A stretch of DNA of 64,000 nucleotides from Flavobacterium sp. N502540 (GCF_025947365.1 NZ_CP110012.1:4092001-4156000); one strand, 5' to 3'; counted from the stretch's first letter, positions 25,670 through 34,985 are shown. Translations and numbers: made by a program. The notes: generated by a model from the letters alone, not told the origin.

Positions 25670-26560
25670 ATGCCGAAAAGAAAGTATAAAATAGCCGTTA
25701 TTCAGTTAAATCTGAATGATGTTGCCGAGAATAATCTTAAAAAATGTATCAGCTGGGTAAGAGACGCAGCTACTAAGGGAGCCGAAGTAATCTTGCTGCC
25801 TGAATTGTACAGCAGTCATTATTTTTGCCAAAGCGAAGATGTAGATAATTTTGCATTAGCCGAACCGCTTTACAGCACTTCATTTATTGCTTTTAGTGCC
25901 CTGGCAAAAGAATTAGGGGTGGTAATTATTGTTCCTTTCTTTGAGAAAAGAATGGCAGGGATTTACCACAACAGTGCTTACATCATTGATACGGATGGAA
26001 CAGAAGCAGGGTTATACCGTAAAATGCATATTCCGGACGATCCGCATTTCTATGAAAAATTCTATTTCACACCGGGTGACTTAGGTTTTCAGGCTATTGA
26101 GACTAAAAAAGGAAAAATCGGAACCCTTATTTGTTGGGATCAATGGTATCCGGAAGCAGCACGTATTACTGCTTTAAAAGGAGCTGAGGTTTTATTTTAC
26201 CCAACAGCAATTGGATGGCATCCAAAAGAAAAAGAAGAGTATGGAGTAAATCAATATGGTGCATGGATGAACGTAATGAAAGGCCATGCTGTTGCGAATG
26301 GTGTTTTTGTTGCCGCTGCAAACCGTATTGGATTAGAAAAATATATTGAGGGAACAGAAGGAATTCAGTTCTGGGGAGCTTCGTTTATCGCGGGACCTCA
26401 GGGTGAGATTTTAGCTCAGGCTTCTCATGATCAGGAAGAAATTCTAATTGCTGAAGTTGATTTGGATCTACAGGAAAACGTACGTCAGAACTGGCCGTTT
26501 TTCAGAGACAGAAGAATTGATGCTTTTGGCGATATTACTAAAAGAGCGATTGATCAATAA
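25670..26560 (+). CDS. aguB: N-carbamoylputrescine amidase
   Basis: A 296-residue carbon-nitrogen hydrolase that converts N-carbamoylputrescine to putrescine, CO2 and ammonia. The catalytic triad is visible: Glu in ILLPELYSSHYF near residue 42, Lys in YRKMHIPDDPHFYEKFYFTP near residue 115, and Cys155 in GTLICWDQWYPEAAR. The start at 25670 (MPKRKYKIAVIQLN) is supported by the promoter immediately upstream, which would place longer starts ahead of the transcript. Agmatine deiminase, the preceding enzyme of the pathway, is 3.6 kb downstream. Confidence 0.92.
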   Translation: MPKRKYKIAVIQLNLNDVAENNLKKCISWVRDAATKGAEVILLPELYSSHYFCQSEDVDNFALAEPLYSTSFIAFSALAKELGVVIIVPFFEKRMAGIYHNSAYIIDTDGTEAGLYRKMHIPDDPHFYEKFYFTPGDLGFQAIETKKGKIGTLICWDQWYPEAARITALKGAEVLFYPTAIGWHPKEKEEYGVNQYGAWMNVMKGHAVANGVFVAAANRIGLEKYIEGTEGIQFWGASFIAGPQGEILAQASHDQEEILIAEVDLDLQENVRQNWPFFRDRRIDAFGDITKRAIDQ

Positions 26561-26593
26561 GTGAAAAATACCTTTATATAAAGGCAAAAAAGT

Positions 26594-26630
26594 AGAGGCT
26601 GTTTAATTTTAAACAGCCTCTTTTTTTTTA
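26594..26630 (+). terminator. Terminator after aguB
   Basis: AGAGGCTGTTTAA and TTAAACAGCCTCT, a perfect 13-bp stem (26594-26606 with 26609-26621), followed by a T-run. A near copy of this hairpin ends ompA at 26867-26902. Confidence 0.9.
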
Positions 26631-26659
26631 GCAGAGACAATATTGTTTTAAATTTTAGC

Positions 26660-26812
26660 TTTAATTCCACGCGGATGCAACGGATTTACTTCGTAAAAAC
26701 ACGGATAGACACAGATTTTTTCTCTTTATAATGAGTTTACAATTTTTAAGATCTGTTTTTATCCGCGTTTTCGCGATAGCGAATCCGTTTTATCAGCGTT
26801 GAAGTAAAATGT
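26660..26812. repeat. Imperfect palindromic element with about 55-base arms
   Basis: The left arm (from acgcggatgcaacggattta, near 26670, to cacagattttt) and the right arm (from agatctgtttttatccgcg to gaatccgttttatcagcgtt, ending near 26803) are inverted relatives sharing AACGGATT, CGCGGAT and ACAGAT blocks, with about 35 bases between them. No ORF. It sits in the gap 26561-26921 between two nearly identical terminator hairpins. It looks like a MITE-like or REP-like dispersed element. Confidence 0.65.
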
Positions 26813-26866
26813 AGAATGTTAAAGCCGTTTTTTGGACTTTAATTCCAATCTTAAGTATTTATATGC

Positions 26867-26903
26867 AAAAGAGGCTGTTTAAATTTTTAAACAGCCTCTT
26901 TTT
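26867..26903 (-). terminator. Terminator after ompA
   Basis: AAAAGAGGCTGTTTAAA and TTTAAACAGCCTCTTTT form a perfect 17-bp stem (26867-26883 with 26886-26902), followed by T on the minus strand. Its core is the same as the aguB terminator. Confidence 0.88.
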
Positions 26904-26921
26904 ATACTAGCTTAGAATTGT

Positions 26922-28190
26922 TTACTTCACCTGGAAAGTAACTCTTCTTACGATTTGACGTGCTTCTTTTGAATTTTTGTTCACAGAAGTGTCTTCACCA
27001 TTAGCAATTATATTCAGTCTTGAAGCATCAATTCCTGCATTTGTTGCAATCTTTTTAACTGCTTCAGCTCTTTTTCTTGATAATTCAGTATTGTAGCTTG
27101 AGTTTCCAATTTCGTCCGCATAACCAATGATATCAGCAGATTTACCAGGATTGTTTTTCAGATATTTCACTAAGAAATCAACACCAGATAGAGAAGTATT
27201 GGTTGGTTTAGAAGAATTGAAATCAAAGTATACATTTACATACCCTCCGTTAATTAATTCTTCAACCGTTTTGTTTGTTGGAGCTGCTTCATTTCCTTTT
27301 TTAGCATAAGTTTTATCTAAATAGCTTTCTAATTCGTCCGGAACACCATTTTGATTGGTGTCAATAGATTGTCCTTTAGTATTAACAGCCACTCCTGAAA
27401 TTGTATTTGGCTCTAAATCATACAAATCAGCAACACCATCTTTATCAGTATCAATAAGATTGGTCTCAATAGTATTCACTCGGTCTTCTAGTTTATTCAG
27501 TCTTTCATTGTCTTCAGAATACCAGTCAGCATGTTTTGTGTTTTTACCTAGGTAGAATGTCAAACCAACAGATGCATTTAACAGCACACCATCTAATGAA
27601 CCGGTAGCAGGAATTCCTTTTCCGTCGAAGTTGTGGTTTTGTCTTCCGTTAACAATTCCTGTAAGATCTCCGGTTAAAGCAACTCTGTTGCTTAGTCTCA
27701 CTTGTCCGGTTAATCCCATAATTCCGTGAGCCATATAATCTTTCCCGTCAAAACCTTTATCGCTGCTTAATTGAGAAACACCAAAACCTCCATGTGCCAA
27801 TAAACCAAAAGTATTTGTCCAGGTTTCAAAGTTTAAAGCTCTTCCAAGGTTAACCACCCCTTGTAAACTTGCTCTGTAATATTTGCTGTCAAACTCCGGA
27901 GTGTCTTTGCGTTCCTGAAATTGATCGTATCCAACATCCAGTTTCAATCCAAATTTAGGATTAAACATATATCTTGCACCTAAATTGGCATGAAATGCAT
28001 TAAGTGATTCCGTTGAATAGCCAGGTGTTATGGCTCTCATAGGTTTGTTTAAACCTCCGTTTAATTCTATAGACCATTTATTGTAAGCAGGTTTGTCAAT
28101 TGAAGACTGGGCCGATGTCGTTGTCGTGTTTTGCGCACTGGCAGCGATTGATAGTAGTAAAAGTGATACTGAAGCTAATTTCTTTTTCAT
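26922..28190 (-). CDS. ompA: OmpA-family outer-membrane protein
   Basis: A 422-residue outer-membrane protein. The signal peptide MKKKLASVSLLLLSIAASAQ supports the start at 28190, three codons inside the longest frame. Residues about 35-210 form a beta-barrel with alternating aromatic strands. A calcium-binding thrombospondin-type-3 linker follows (DTDKDGVADLYDLEPNT and DTNQNGVPDELESYL). The C-terminal OmpA domain has NVYFDFNSSKP, the peptidoglycan-binding IIGYADEIGNSSYNTELSRK and RLNIIANGED. It links the outer membrane to peptidoglycan. A possible minus-strand -7 box (TAAATTTG, 28246-28253) lies upstream. Confidence 0.93.
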   Translation of the reverse strand: MKKKLASVSLLLLSIAASAQNTTTTSAQSSIDKPAYNKWSIELNGGLNKPMRAITPGYSTESLNAFHANLGARYMFNPKFGLKLDVGYDQFQERKDTPEFDSKYYRASLQGVVNLGRALNFETWTNTFGLLAHGGFGVSQLSSDKGFDGKDYMAHGIMGLTGQVRLSNRVALTGDLTGIVNGRQNHNFDGKGIPATGSLDGVLLNASVGLTFYLGKNTKHADWYSEDNERLNKLEDRVNTIETNLIDTDKDGVADLYDLEPNTISGVAVNTKGQSIDTNQNGVPDELESYLDKTYAKKGNEAAPTNKTVEELINGGYVNVYFDFNSSKPTNTSLSGVDFLVKYLKNNPGKSADIIGYADEIGNSSYNTELSRKRAEAVKKIATNAGIDASRLNIIANGEDTSVNKNSKEARQIVRRVTFQVK

Positions 28191-28354
28191 GATATCCAAA
28201 TTTTTATTTAATATTATTTTTGAGCCTTAACTTTTAAACTCAGGACAAATTTATAGTACGAAATTTAGATAGTGTTCTATTTGGTCTTACATAATTCCCA
28301 TCTTTTGGGTTTTAATTATGCAAATATGTTAATGAAATCAAAATATTTGGTCAA

Positions 28355-28389
28355 AAAAAGGGGCTAAATTTAATTTTTAGCCCCTTTTT
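28355..28389 (-). terminator. Terminator after the choice-of-anchor lipoprotein
   Basis: AAAAAGGGGCTAAA (28355-28368) and TTTAGCCCCTTTTT (28376-28389) form a perfect 14-bp stem with a 7-base loop. On the minus strand it is followed by a short T-run. Confidence 0.88.
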
Positions 28390-28408
28390 GAAATTGTAAA
28401 TGTGAAGG

Positions 28409-29929
28409 TTATTTTAAATCTGGCTGGTATATTTTTACAGTTCCATCTCCTTCACTGCTAACCACTAACAAACTTCTTTTGGTTGGACTTTTAGAAGCCG
28501 GAATGAAGAGTATTCCTTCCGGAGCATCACCGGTTTTTACCGTTTGTAAATATTGTGGTGAAGCAGGATTTGTTACATCATAAGTCATAAAAGCATCAGA
28601 TCTTTCTAAACCTACAAATAAAATATTCTGAGTCCCCATTTTAACGGCAACGACCGCTTCCGGTTCAGAACCTTTGTCATCACTGCGTTTGTCATCGTAA
28701 GTTCCGAGCTCATTCGTTTTTTTGTCAACATCATTTTTACTGTCATAAACAATTTTTCCGGTATTCCCATTCCAGATAGAGAAGGAGCGGGCTCCAAAAG
28801 CTACCAACTCATCCAGGTCACCGTCGCCGTCAGTATCTCCCATATCGGCAATAAGATTAAGTCTTCCTAAATTAGTTTCCAATTTTAAAGCCGCAGCATC
28901 AGGGAAAGCAGTAGCATCCAGCTTCATGTCTTTCATTCTTTTAATATCTGCATAGGCAGCATATTCTCTCGCATCACCTTCGTTGGCTGTAACAAAATAA
29001 GGAGTATTGTTAGCTGAAAAATGACTAATGGCATCCGGCATGTACATTCCCTTTACTTTCCAGGGATTAAAAGCAATTTTATCGTCTTTATCACTTACAT
29101 CAATTGCATTTTCGGCAGTATTGAAATTTTTAAAGCCCAAAGGATAAAGCGCTGTGATGGTTTTAGAAGTTAAATCTATTTTGGCAACACCATTGTTTTC
29201 CTGTAAAGTAACCCAGGCTGTTTTTGAATCATCAGATATGGTGATGTATTCAGGTTCTATGTCCTGAGCAAAACTCTTGGCAAATTTTGAAATTCTAAAA
29301 CCTTCTTTTTTCAAAGCTTCGGCCTGACCACTAAAAGAACTGAAATCCAAAGTTGTAACAGCATAAGTAGCTGTATCAATAATAGAAATGGTTCCGTTTG
29401 GATCCTGTGTATAATCGGTGTTAGGTTCTCCTTCGTTAGCCGTCATGATGAATTTTCCATCCGGTGAAAACGTAATCATATCCGGTAATGCGCCAACGGT
29501 AACTTGTTTGATTAAGCTGTAATCGCTGGTATTAAAAATAACCACCTTTCCATTTCCTTGTTTGTTAAGAGTTGATTCTAAAGCAACCGCCAGTTTTCCA
29601 TCGTAAACCGCAACACTATTAGAAGCGCCTTCGTACGGAGTTAGATCGATTTTACCAATTTTAACGGGTTTTGTAGGATCGGAAATATCAATGACATCAA
29701 TTTGATTCGTTCCGCTATTATTTACTGTAAAAAGTCTTTTTGTTTTTTCATCATAAGTCGAAATCTCAGCGGCTGCTTCTCCGCCAATGGTAATAGAACC
29801 GATTTCTTTGAAAGAACCCGTATTTTCGTTGACCACAACTTCGGATTCCTGATTTTTTGAGGTTTCATCATTATTACAGCTTGTCATAACAAATAAAGCA
29901 GCTAATAATGAAAGGCTTACATTTTTCAT
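28409..29929 (-). CDS. Choice-of-anchor I family beta-propeller lipoprotein
   Basis: A 506-residue lipoprotein. I start it at 29929, where the signal MKNVSLSLLAALFVMTSC gives a correct lipobox with Cys at residue 18. An ATG eight codons upstream would put charged residues before it. The body is a seven-bladed-propeller-like repeat: FTVNNSGTNQIDVIDISDPT, SNSVAVYDGKLAVAL, MITFSPDGKFIMTANEGEPN, ANEGDAREYAAY and VGLERSDAFMTYDVTNP. This family occurs on bacterial surfaces, and some homologues are annotated next to alkaline phosphatases. A calcium-like DMGDTDGDGDLDE loop lies near residue 360. Substrate unknown. Confidence 0.85.
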   Translation of the reverse strand: MKNVSLSLLAALFVMTSCNNDETSKNQESEVVVNENTGSFKEIGSITIGGEAAAEISTYDEKTKRLFTVNNSGTNQIDVIDISDPTKPVKIGKIDLTPYEGASNSVAVYDGKLAVALESTLNKQGNGKVVIFNTSDYSLIKQVTVGALPDMITFSPDGKFIMTANEGEPNTDYTQDPNGTISIIDTATYAVTTLDFSSFSGQAEALKKEGFRISKFAKSFAQDIEPEYITISDDSKTAWVTLQENNGVAKIDLTSKTITALYPLGFKNFNTAENAIDVSDKDDKIAFNPWKVKGMYMPDAISHFSANNTPYFVTANEGDAREYAAYADIKRMKDMKLDATAFPDAAALKLETNLGRLNLIADMGDTDGDGDLDELVAFGARSFSIWNGNTGKIVYDSKNDVDKKTNELGTYDDKRSDDKGSEPEAVVAVKMGTQNILFVGLERSDAFMTYDVTNPASPQYLQTVKTGDAPEGILFIPASKSPTKRSLLVVSSEGDGTVKIYQPDLK

Positions 29930-30002
29930 TTTTGTGTTTTTTAGTTTTGCCAAATGTAATTAGCAGATTGTGGTCTTATATTAAGGCTTTATTATTTAAT
30001 CT

Positions 30003-30124
30003 TTAACTTAATCTGTCAATTAGATAATTGGTTAATTTGTTAGTTATTAAAATGTTATATCGTTCAATTGTCTAATTGTCCAATTATCTAATTATCACAT
30101 TATCTAATTATCACATTATCTCAT
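30003..30124. repeat. CAATTAGATAATT / AATTATCTAATT word repeat
   Basis: Copies of caattagataattggttaa and, inverted, ccaattatctaattatcac and cattatctaattatcacatt lie in the gap between the minus-strand lipoprotein and agmatine deiminase. Same word family as at 9387-9440, 9600-9630 and 10441-10510. No gene. Confidence 0.7.
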
Positions 30125-30132
30125 TATCTTTG
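30125..30132 (+). promoter_or_regulatory. -7 promoter box of aguA
   Basis: TATCTTTG matches TAnnTTTG. It lies 26 bases before the ATG at 30159. A -33 TTTG is not clear, because the upstream DNA is occupied by the attatct repeat words. Confidence 0.55.
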
Positions 30133-30158
30133 TACACTTTCAAATTTAGAATCATTTT

Positions 30159-31199
30159 ATGTCAACAAATAATAGAAGATTTCCGGCGGAATGGGAGAAA
30201 CAACAAGGAATTGTATTGTGTTTTCCGCATAATGGAAACGACTGGCCGGGAAAATACGAAGCTGTTCAATGGGCTTTTGTAGAATTTATTAAAAAAGTAG
30301 CCACTTTTGAAACTGTTTTTTTGGTTGTAGCCGATGAAAAACTAAAAGAAAAAGTAAGTGGAATGCTGGAAATGGGACGTGTGAATCTGGCGAATGTTTC
30401 TTTTATCGTTCATAAAACCAATAGAAGCTGGATGCGTGATTCGGGCCCCATTATTGTACAAAATGGTTCAAAAAGAGAAGCTTTGAATTTTAATTTCAAC
30501 GGTTGGGCGAAGTACAAAAACTACCAGCTGGATAAATTTGTTCCTGCTAAAATAGCCGATTTTATTGATGTTCCGCTTACACAGGTAATGTATAAGGGGA
30601 AACCTGTAATTGTAGAAGGCGGTGCAATTGATGTAAACGGAAAAGGAACCTTATTGACTTCTGAAGAATGTTTAATGCATCCGACCATTCAGGTTAGAAA
30701 CGCAGGTTTCACCAAAGAAGATTACGAAGCTGTTTTTAAGGAATACTTAGGAGTTACCAATGTAATATGGCTGGGTGACGGAATAGAAGGAGATGATACA
30801 CACGGACATATCGACGATTTATGCCGATTTGTAAACGAAGATACCATTGTAACGATTGTAGAAACGGATAAAAACGATTCTAATTATAAACCATTACAGG
30901 ACAACTTGAAACGTTTGCAAAATGCAAAACTGGAAGACGGAAAATCACCAACTATCGTAGCATTGCCAATGCCAAAACGTGTTGATTTTGATACGTTAAG
31001 ATTACCGGCCAGCTATGCGAATTTCCTGATTCTGAATAATTGTGTTCTGGTTCCTACTTTTAACGACAGCAATGATCGTGTGGCTTTGAATATACTTGCC
31101 GAATGTTTTCCTGACAGAGAAGTAATCGGTATCAGCTGTATTGATTTTATCTGGGGCTTTGGAACATTACACTGCTTGAGTCAGCAGATTCCGGCTTAA
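30159..31199 (+). CDS. aguA: Agmatine deiminase
   Basis: A 346-residue guanidino-group hydrolase converting agmatine to N-carbamoylputrescine. It starts STNNRRFPAEWEKQQGIVLC. Active-site segments are TNRSWMRDSGPIIV near residue 89, GDGIEGDDTHGHIDDLCRF near residue 207 (catalytic His and Asp), and the nucleophile Cys339 in GTLHCLSQQ at the C-terminus. The protein is of the bacterial PAD/agmatine-deiminase family. Porphyromonas peptidylarginine deiminase is a secreted relative, but no signal peptide is present here. It supplies the substrate of the AguB enzyme at 25670-26560. Confidence 0.93.
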   Translation: MSTNNRRFPAEWEKQQGIVLCFPHNGNDWPGKYEAVQWAFVEFIKKVATFETVFLVVADEKLKEKVSGMLEMGRVNLANVSFIVHKTNRSWMRDSGPIIVQNGSKREALNFNFNGWAKYKNYQLDKFVPAKIADFIDVPLTQVMYKGKPVIVEGGAIDVNGKGTLLTSEECLMHPTIQVRNAGFTKEDYEAVFKEYLGVTNVIWLGDGIEGDDTHGHIDDLCRFVNEDTIVTIVETDKNDSNYKPLQDNLKRLQNAKLEDGKSPTIVALPMPKRVDFDTLRLPASYANFLILNNCVLVPTFNDSNDRVALNILAECFPDREVIGISCIDFIWGFGTLHCLSQQIPA

Positions 31200-31222
31200 T
31201 TTTTTATATTAAAGAAAAGAAT

Positions 31223-31258
31223 AAAAAAACCTTGTTAGTCAGCTAACAAGGTTTTTTT
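31223..31258. terminator. Bidirectional terminator between aguA and fahA
   Basis: CCTTGTTAG (31230-31238) and CTAACAAGG (31243-31251) form a perfect stem flanked by A7 on the left and T7 on the right, so it can end both the plus-strand aguA and the minus-strand fahA transcripts. Confidence 0.92.
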
Positions 31259-31290
31259 GTTTATATATCTTTCGATACGGCAGGATCTCT

Positions 31291-32574
31291 TCATTGTCTC
31301 ACAAAAGGAGGTAACAATTGGCTTGAAACTTCTCCAAAACCAATACGTACTTCATTGCTTTCGCAGAAACCTCTGATGATTACTGTATCGCCATCTTCTA
31401 TAAATTTACGTTCACCTCCGCCATTTAAGGCTATTGGGTTTTTTCCTCCCCAGGTTAACTCTAACATCGAACCAAAGCTGTCTTCAGTTGGACCGGAAAT
31501 AGTTCCTGAACCCATCATATCACCAGAGTTTACACGGCATCCGTTAGAGGTATGATGTGTTAACTGCTGTGCCATAGACCAGTACATGTATTTGAAGTTT
31601 GATTTTGAAACTACGGTTTCTTCCTGATTTTCAGGTTTTAAAGCAACTTCTAAATGAATATCGTAAGCCTTTTTCCCTTTTGTTTGTAAATAAGGAAGTG
31701 GGGTAGGATCTTGTTTAGGGCCTTTAGTTCTAAAAGGTTCTAAGGCATCCATTGTAATAATCCATGGAGAGATTGAAGAAGCAAAGTTTTTAGCTAAAAA
31801 AGGTCCAAGTGGTACATATTCCCATTTTTGAATGTCACGTGCGCTCCAGTCGTTTAATAAAACCATTCCGAAAATATAGTCCTCAGCTTCGTAAGTTGAA
31901 ATGTTTTCGCCCATTACATTTACATCTGTAGTGATGAAAGCAGTTTCTAATTCAAAGTCTACTAAACGGGATGCTCCAAATACAGGGGTATCATGCCCTG
32001 CAGGTAAAGTTTGTCCCATCGGGCGGTGTACCGGAATTCCTGACGGAACGATGGTAGAACTTCTTCCGTGGTATCCTACCGGAATGTGTAACCAGTTTGG
32101 TAATAAAGCGTTTTCAGGATCACGGAACATTTTTCCAACGTTCGTTGCGTGTTCCTTACTGGAATAGAAATCAGTATAATCACCAATTAAAACAGGTAAT
32201 TGCATTTCGACATCATCAATATTGAAAATAACAATATCGCGGTCTTTTTTTGAATCTCTTAATTGCGGATTGGTCTCGTCGAAAATATCAGCGATTCGGT
32301 TTCGGACTAATCTCCAGGTTATTTTTCCATAAGAAATGAAATCATTAAGAGTGTCCTGCATGAACATATCATCAGTCAGATCTATTCCTGCAAAATAGTT
32401 TAATTGTTGTAGAGCCCCTAAGTCTATAGCACAATCGCCAATTCTTGTTCCTACAGTAACAACATTTTCTTTGGTAAGAAAGATACCGAATGGAATATTT
32501 TGAATAGGGAAATCACTATTTTCTGGTACTTCTAACCATGATTTTCTCTTAGTATCGTTAGCGGTTATTGGCAT
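31291..32574 (-). CDS. fahA: Fumarylacetoacetase
   Basis: A 427-residue hydrolase for the last step of tyrosine breakdown, splitting fumarylacetoacetate into fumarate and acetoacetate. The N-terminal SH3-like part begins KSWLEVPENSDFPIQNIPFG. IGDYTDFYSSKEHATNVGKMF near residue 130 has the metal-binding Asp and catalytic His, and LVDFELETAF follows with the ligand Glu residues. LLNDWSARDIQKWEY near residue 240 and GSGTISGPTEDSFGSMLELT complete the site. Full-length two-domain FAH, not the short FAHD type. It is divergent from glyA; no other tyrosine-degradation gene is adjacent. Confidence 0.95.
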   Translation of the reverse strand: MPITANDTKRKSWLEVPENSDFPIQNIPFGIFLTKENVVTVGTRIGDCAIDLGALQQLNYFAGIDLTDDMFMQDTLNDFISYGKITWRLVRNRIADIFDETNPQLRDSKKDRDIVIFNIDDVEMQLPVLIGDYTDFYSSKEHATNVGKMFRDPENALLPNWLHIPVGYHGRSSTIVPSGIPVHRPMGQTLPAGHDTPVFGASRLVDFELETAFITTDVNVMGENISTYEAEDYIFGMVLLNDWSARDIQKWEYVPLGPFLAKNFASSISPWIITMDALEPFRTKGPKQDPTPLPYLQTKGKKAYDIHLEVALKPENQEETVVSKSNFKYMYWSMAQQLTHHTSNGCRVNSGDMMGSGTISGPTEDSFGSMLELTWGGKNPIALNGGGERKFIEDGDTVIIRGFCESNEVRIGFGEVSSQLLPPFVRQ

Positions 32575-32630
32575 GTGAATGTTAATTATTTGTTGAAAAA
32601 TTCTATGTCAAATATATCATAATCTAACAG

Positions 32631-32657
32631 TTTGACAAACGTTTTTTTGTATTTTTG
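32631..32657 (+). promoter_or_regulatory. Probable promoter of glyA
   Basis: TATTTTTG at 32650-32657 matches the -7 element and is followed by CAGG. A TTTG at 32631-32634 is only 15 bases upstream, closer than the usual 17-20, so the -33 assignment is weak. The ATG is at 32683. Confidence 0.55.
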
Positions 32658-32682
32658 CAGGAAATTAACGAAAAACGAAAAA

Positions 32683-33957
32683 ATGCAACGCGACGAACAA
32701 ATTTTTGACCTTATACTAGAAGAAAAGGACAGACAAATTCACGGATTAGAACTTATCGCTTCAGAAAATTTTGTAAGTGATGAGGTAATGAAAGCAGCTG
32801 GTTCTGTTTTAACTAACAAATATGCAGAGGGTTACCCTGGCAAAAGATACTACGGAGGATGCGAAGTAGTAGACGTAATTGAGCAGATTGCTATTGACAG
32901 AGCCAAAGAATTATTTGGAGCTGAATATGCAAACGTTCAGCCACACTCTGGATCTCAGGCTAATACATCAGTTTACCATGCATGTTTAAATCCTGGAGAT
33001 ACTATTTTAGGTTTCGACTTATCTCACGGAGGCCACTTAACTCACGGTTCTCCTGTAAATTTCTCAGGTCGTTTGTACCGTCCTGTTTTTTATGGTGTAG
33101 ATGCTGAAACTGGTCGTTTAGACTATGATAAAATTCAGGAAATTGCCACTAAAGAACAGCCAAAATTAATCATTGCAGGAGCTTCGGCTTATTCTCGTGA
33201 TATGGATTTTGCACGTTTCAGACAAATTGCAGACAGCGTAGGAGCTATCTTGTTTGCTGATATTTCTCATCCTGCAGGTCTTATTGCTAAAGGATTGATG
33301 AATGACCCAATTCCACATTGTCATATTGTTTCTACAACCACTCATAAAACATTACGCGGACCACGTGGAGGTTTGATCTTGATGGGGAAAGATTTCGAAA
33401 ACCCACAAGGTTTAAAAACTCCAAAAGGAGAAATCAGAATGATGTCTTCTTTATTAGATCTTGCTGTTTTCCCTGGAAATCAAGGTGGACCTTTAATGCA
33501 CATCATTGCTGCTAAAGCAGTAGCTTTTGGTGAAGCACTTAAAGATGATTTCTTTACTTATGCTATGCAATTGCAGAAAAATGCAAACGCTATGGCTGAT
33601 GCTTTCGTAAAAAGAGGATACAACATTATTTCTGGCGGAACAGATAACCACATGATGCTTATCGACTTAAGAAACAAAGGTATTTCTGGTAAAGAAGCTG
33701 AAAATGCATTAGTAAAAGCCGAAATTACAGTAAATAAAAACATGGTTCCATTTGATGATAAATCACCATTTGTAACTTCAGGAATTCGTATAGGAACAGC
33801 TGCAATCACAACTCGTGGTTTAGTGGAAGATGATATGGAAAAGATTGTTGCTTTAATCGACAAAGTACTTACAGATCATACAAACGAAGCGGTTATCGAA
33901 GAAGTAGCAGATGAAGTAAATGACATGATGAGCGAAAGACCAATTTTCGTATACTAA
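32683..33957 (+). CDS. glyA: Serine hydroxymethyltransferase
   Basis: A 424-residue PLP enzyme interconverting serine and glycine with transfer of the hydroxymethyl group to tetrahydrofolate. It starts [30 protein letters not shown] near residue 20, [17 protein letters not shown], and [20 protein letters not shown] follow. The PLP lysine is Lys222 in [15 protein letters not shown] start at 32683 because the longer frame would include the promoter -7 box. Length is typical. It is not in an operon with neighbouring metabolism genes. Confidence 0.97.
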   Translation: MQRDEQIFDLILEEKDRQIHGLELIASENFVSDEVMKAAGSVLTNKYAEGYPGKRYYGGCEVVDVIEQIAIDRAKELFGAEYANVQPHSGSQANTSVYHACLNPGDTILGFDLSHGGHLTHGSPVNFSGRLYRPVFYGVDAETGRLDYDKIQEIATKEQPKLIIAGASAYSRDMDFARFRQIADSVGAILFADISHPAGLIAKGLMNDPIPHCHIVSTTTHKTLRGPRGGLILMGKDFENPQGLKTPKGEIRMMSSLLDLAVFPGNQGGPLMHIIAAKAVAFGEALKDDFFTYAMQLQKNANAMADAFVKRGYNIISGGTDNHMMLIDLRNKGISGKEAENALVKAEITVNKNMVPFDDKSPFVTSGIRIGTAAITTRGLVEDDMEKIVALIDKVLTDHTNEAVIEEVADEVNDMMSERPIFVY

Positions 33958-33981
33958 TAAAGTTTCAAGCTTAAAAGTTTC

Positions 33982-34030
33982 AAGTTTAAAGTTTTGTACT
34001 ATAAAAAGTATAGAACTTTAAACTTTTTTT
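33982..34030 (+). terminator. Terminator after glyA
   Basis: AAGTTTAAAGTT (33982-33993) and AACTTTAAACTT (34014-34025) form a perfect 12-bp stem with an inner TACT/AGTA pairing, followed by T8. Confidence 0.8.
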
Positions 34031-34059
34031 AGTTCTGGGGAGTAAGTTGAAATGGGAAA

Positions 34060-34215
34060 AAAGTTTCAAGTTTCAAGTTTCAGGTTTTGTAACGTAAAAG
34101 ACATAGAAAGATAAACTTTTTGGTCTTGCAAAGCAACCTGAAACCTGCAACAAAAGGAACTTGAAACTTGAAACAAAGAAAACCTGAAACAAAAGAAACT
34201 TGAAACAAATAAAAT
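34060..34215. repeat. GTTTCAAG / CTTGAAAC word array before miaE
   Basis: The left side has three consecutive gtttcaagtttcaagtttca units ending in ggttttgtaac. The right side has gcaacctgaaacctgcaac, ggaacttgaaacttgaaac and aacctgaaac, aaacttgaaac. The halves are inverted relatives that could fold into one long hairpin. The same family is at 6822-6950 inside the arg cluster. Confidence 0.75.
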
Positions 34216-34221
34216 AAAAAA

Positions 34222-34815
34222 ATGGGCGTACTAAGATTACAACTGCCAACAGACCCAAGATGGGTCAATATCGTAGAGAAAAATATTGAAGAAATCCTGA
34301 CGGATCACGCTTGGTGTGAGCAAAAAGCAGCAACAAATGCGATTACGATTATCACTAATAATTCGGAGCATCAGGATTTAGTGCAGGATTTATTGGCTTT
34401 AGCCAAAGAAGAAATCGATCATTTTGAACAGGTTCACAACATCATCATTAAAAGAGGATTGAAGCTTGGACGTGAGCGTAAAGACGATTACGTAAACGAA
34501 CTGTATCAGTACATGAAGAAAAGCGGTGACGGAAGCCGTGTTTCCGGACTGGTTGAAAGATTGCTTTTTTCTGCGATGATCGAGGCCAGAAGCTGTGAGC
34601 GTTTCAAGGTACTTTCTGAAAATATTCAGGACGAAGAACTGGCTGTTTTTTACAGAGAGTTAATGGAAAGCGAAGCCGGACATTACACCACTTTTATCAC
34701 CTATGCCCGAAAGTACGGCGTTGGAATTGACGTAGAAAAACGCTGGAGAGAGTGGCTGGCTTTCGAAGAATCAATTATTACCAATTACGGAAAAGGAGAA
34801 ACTATTCACGGGTAA
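34222..34815 (+). CDS. miaE: tRNA-(ms2io6A) hydroxylase
   Basis: A 197-residue carboxylate-bridged di-iron enzyme that hydroxylates the isopentenyl group of modified A37 in tRNA. The ferritin-like iron ligands are visible in DHAWCEQKAATNA (Glu near residue 34), AKEEIDHFEQVHNII (Glu and His near residues 64-67), IEARSCERFKVL (Glu near residue 118) and MESEAGHYTTF (Glu and His near residue 150). Length matches the family. The gene stands alone between repeat-filled spacers. Confidence 0.93.
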   Translation: MGVLRLQLPTDPRWVNIVEKNIEEILTDHAWCEQKAATNAITIITNNSEHQDLVQDLLALAKEEIDHFEQVHNIIIKRGLKLGRERKDDYVNELYQYMKKSGDGSRVSGLVERLLFSAMIEARSCERFKVLSENIQDEELAVFYRELMESEAGHYTTFITYARKYGVGIDVEKRWREWLAFEESIITNYGKGETIHG

Positions 34816-34950
34816 CGTTTACAGTTTACAGTTTACAGTTTACAGTTTTCGGTGGGCATTATTTAGTATTCAGTTAACATCCAATATTTCACATTTAACA
34901 GTTCACAACTAGTATTTTATATCTAACATTTCATAATTCACAATCTGCAA
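34816..34950. repeat. TTTACAG tandem repeat and ACATTTCA word spacer
   Basis: Four 10-base copies of gtttacagtt-type sequence (34819-34848) are followed by loose words such as atttcacatttaacagttca and aacatttcataattcacaat. No inverted partner is clear. No gene. Confidence 0.6.
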
Positions 34951-34985
34951 TTCACTATATTTGAGAGCCACAAAAACGGAAACCT

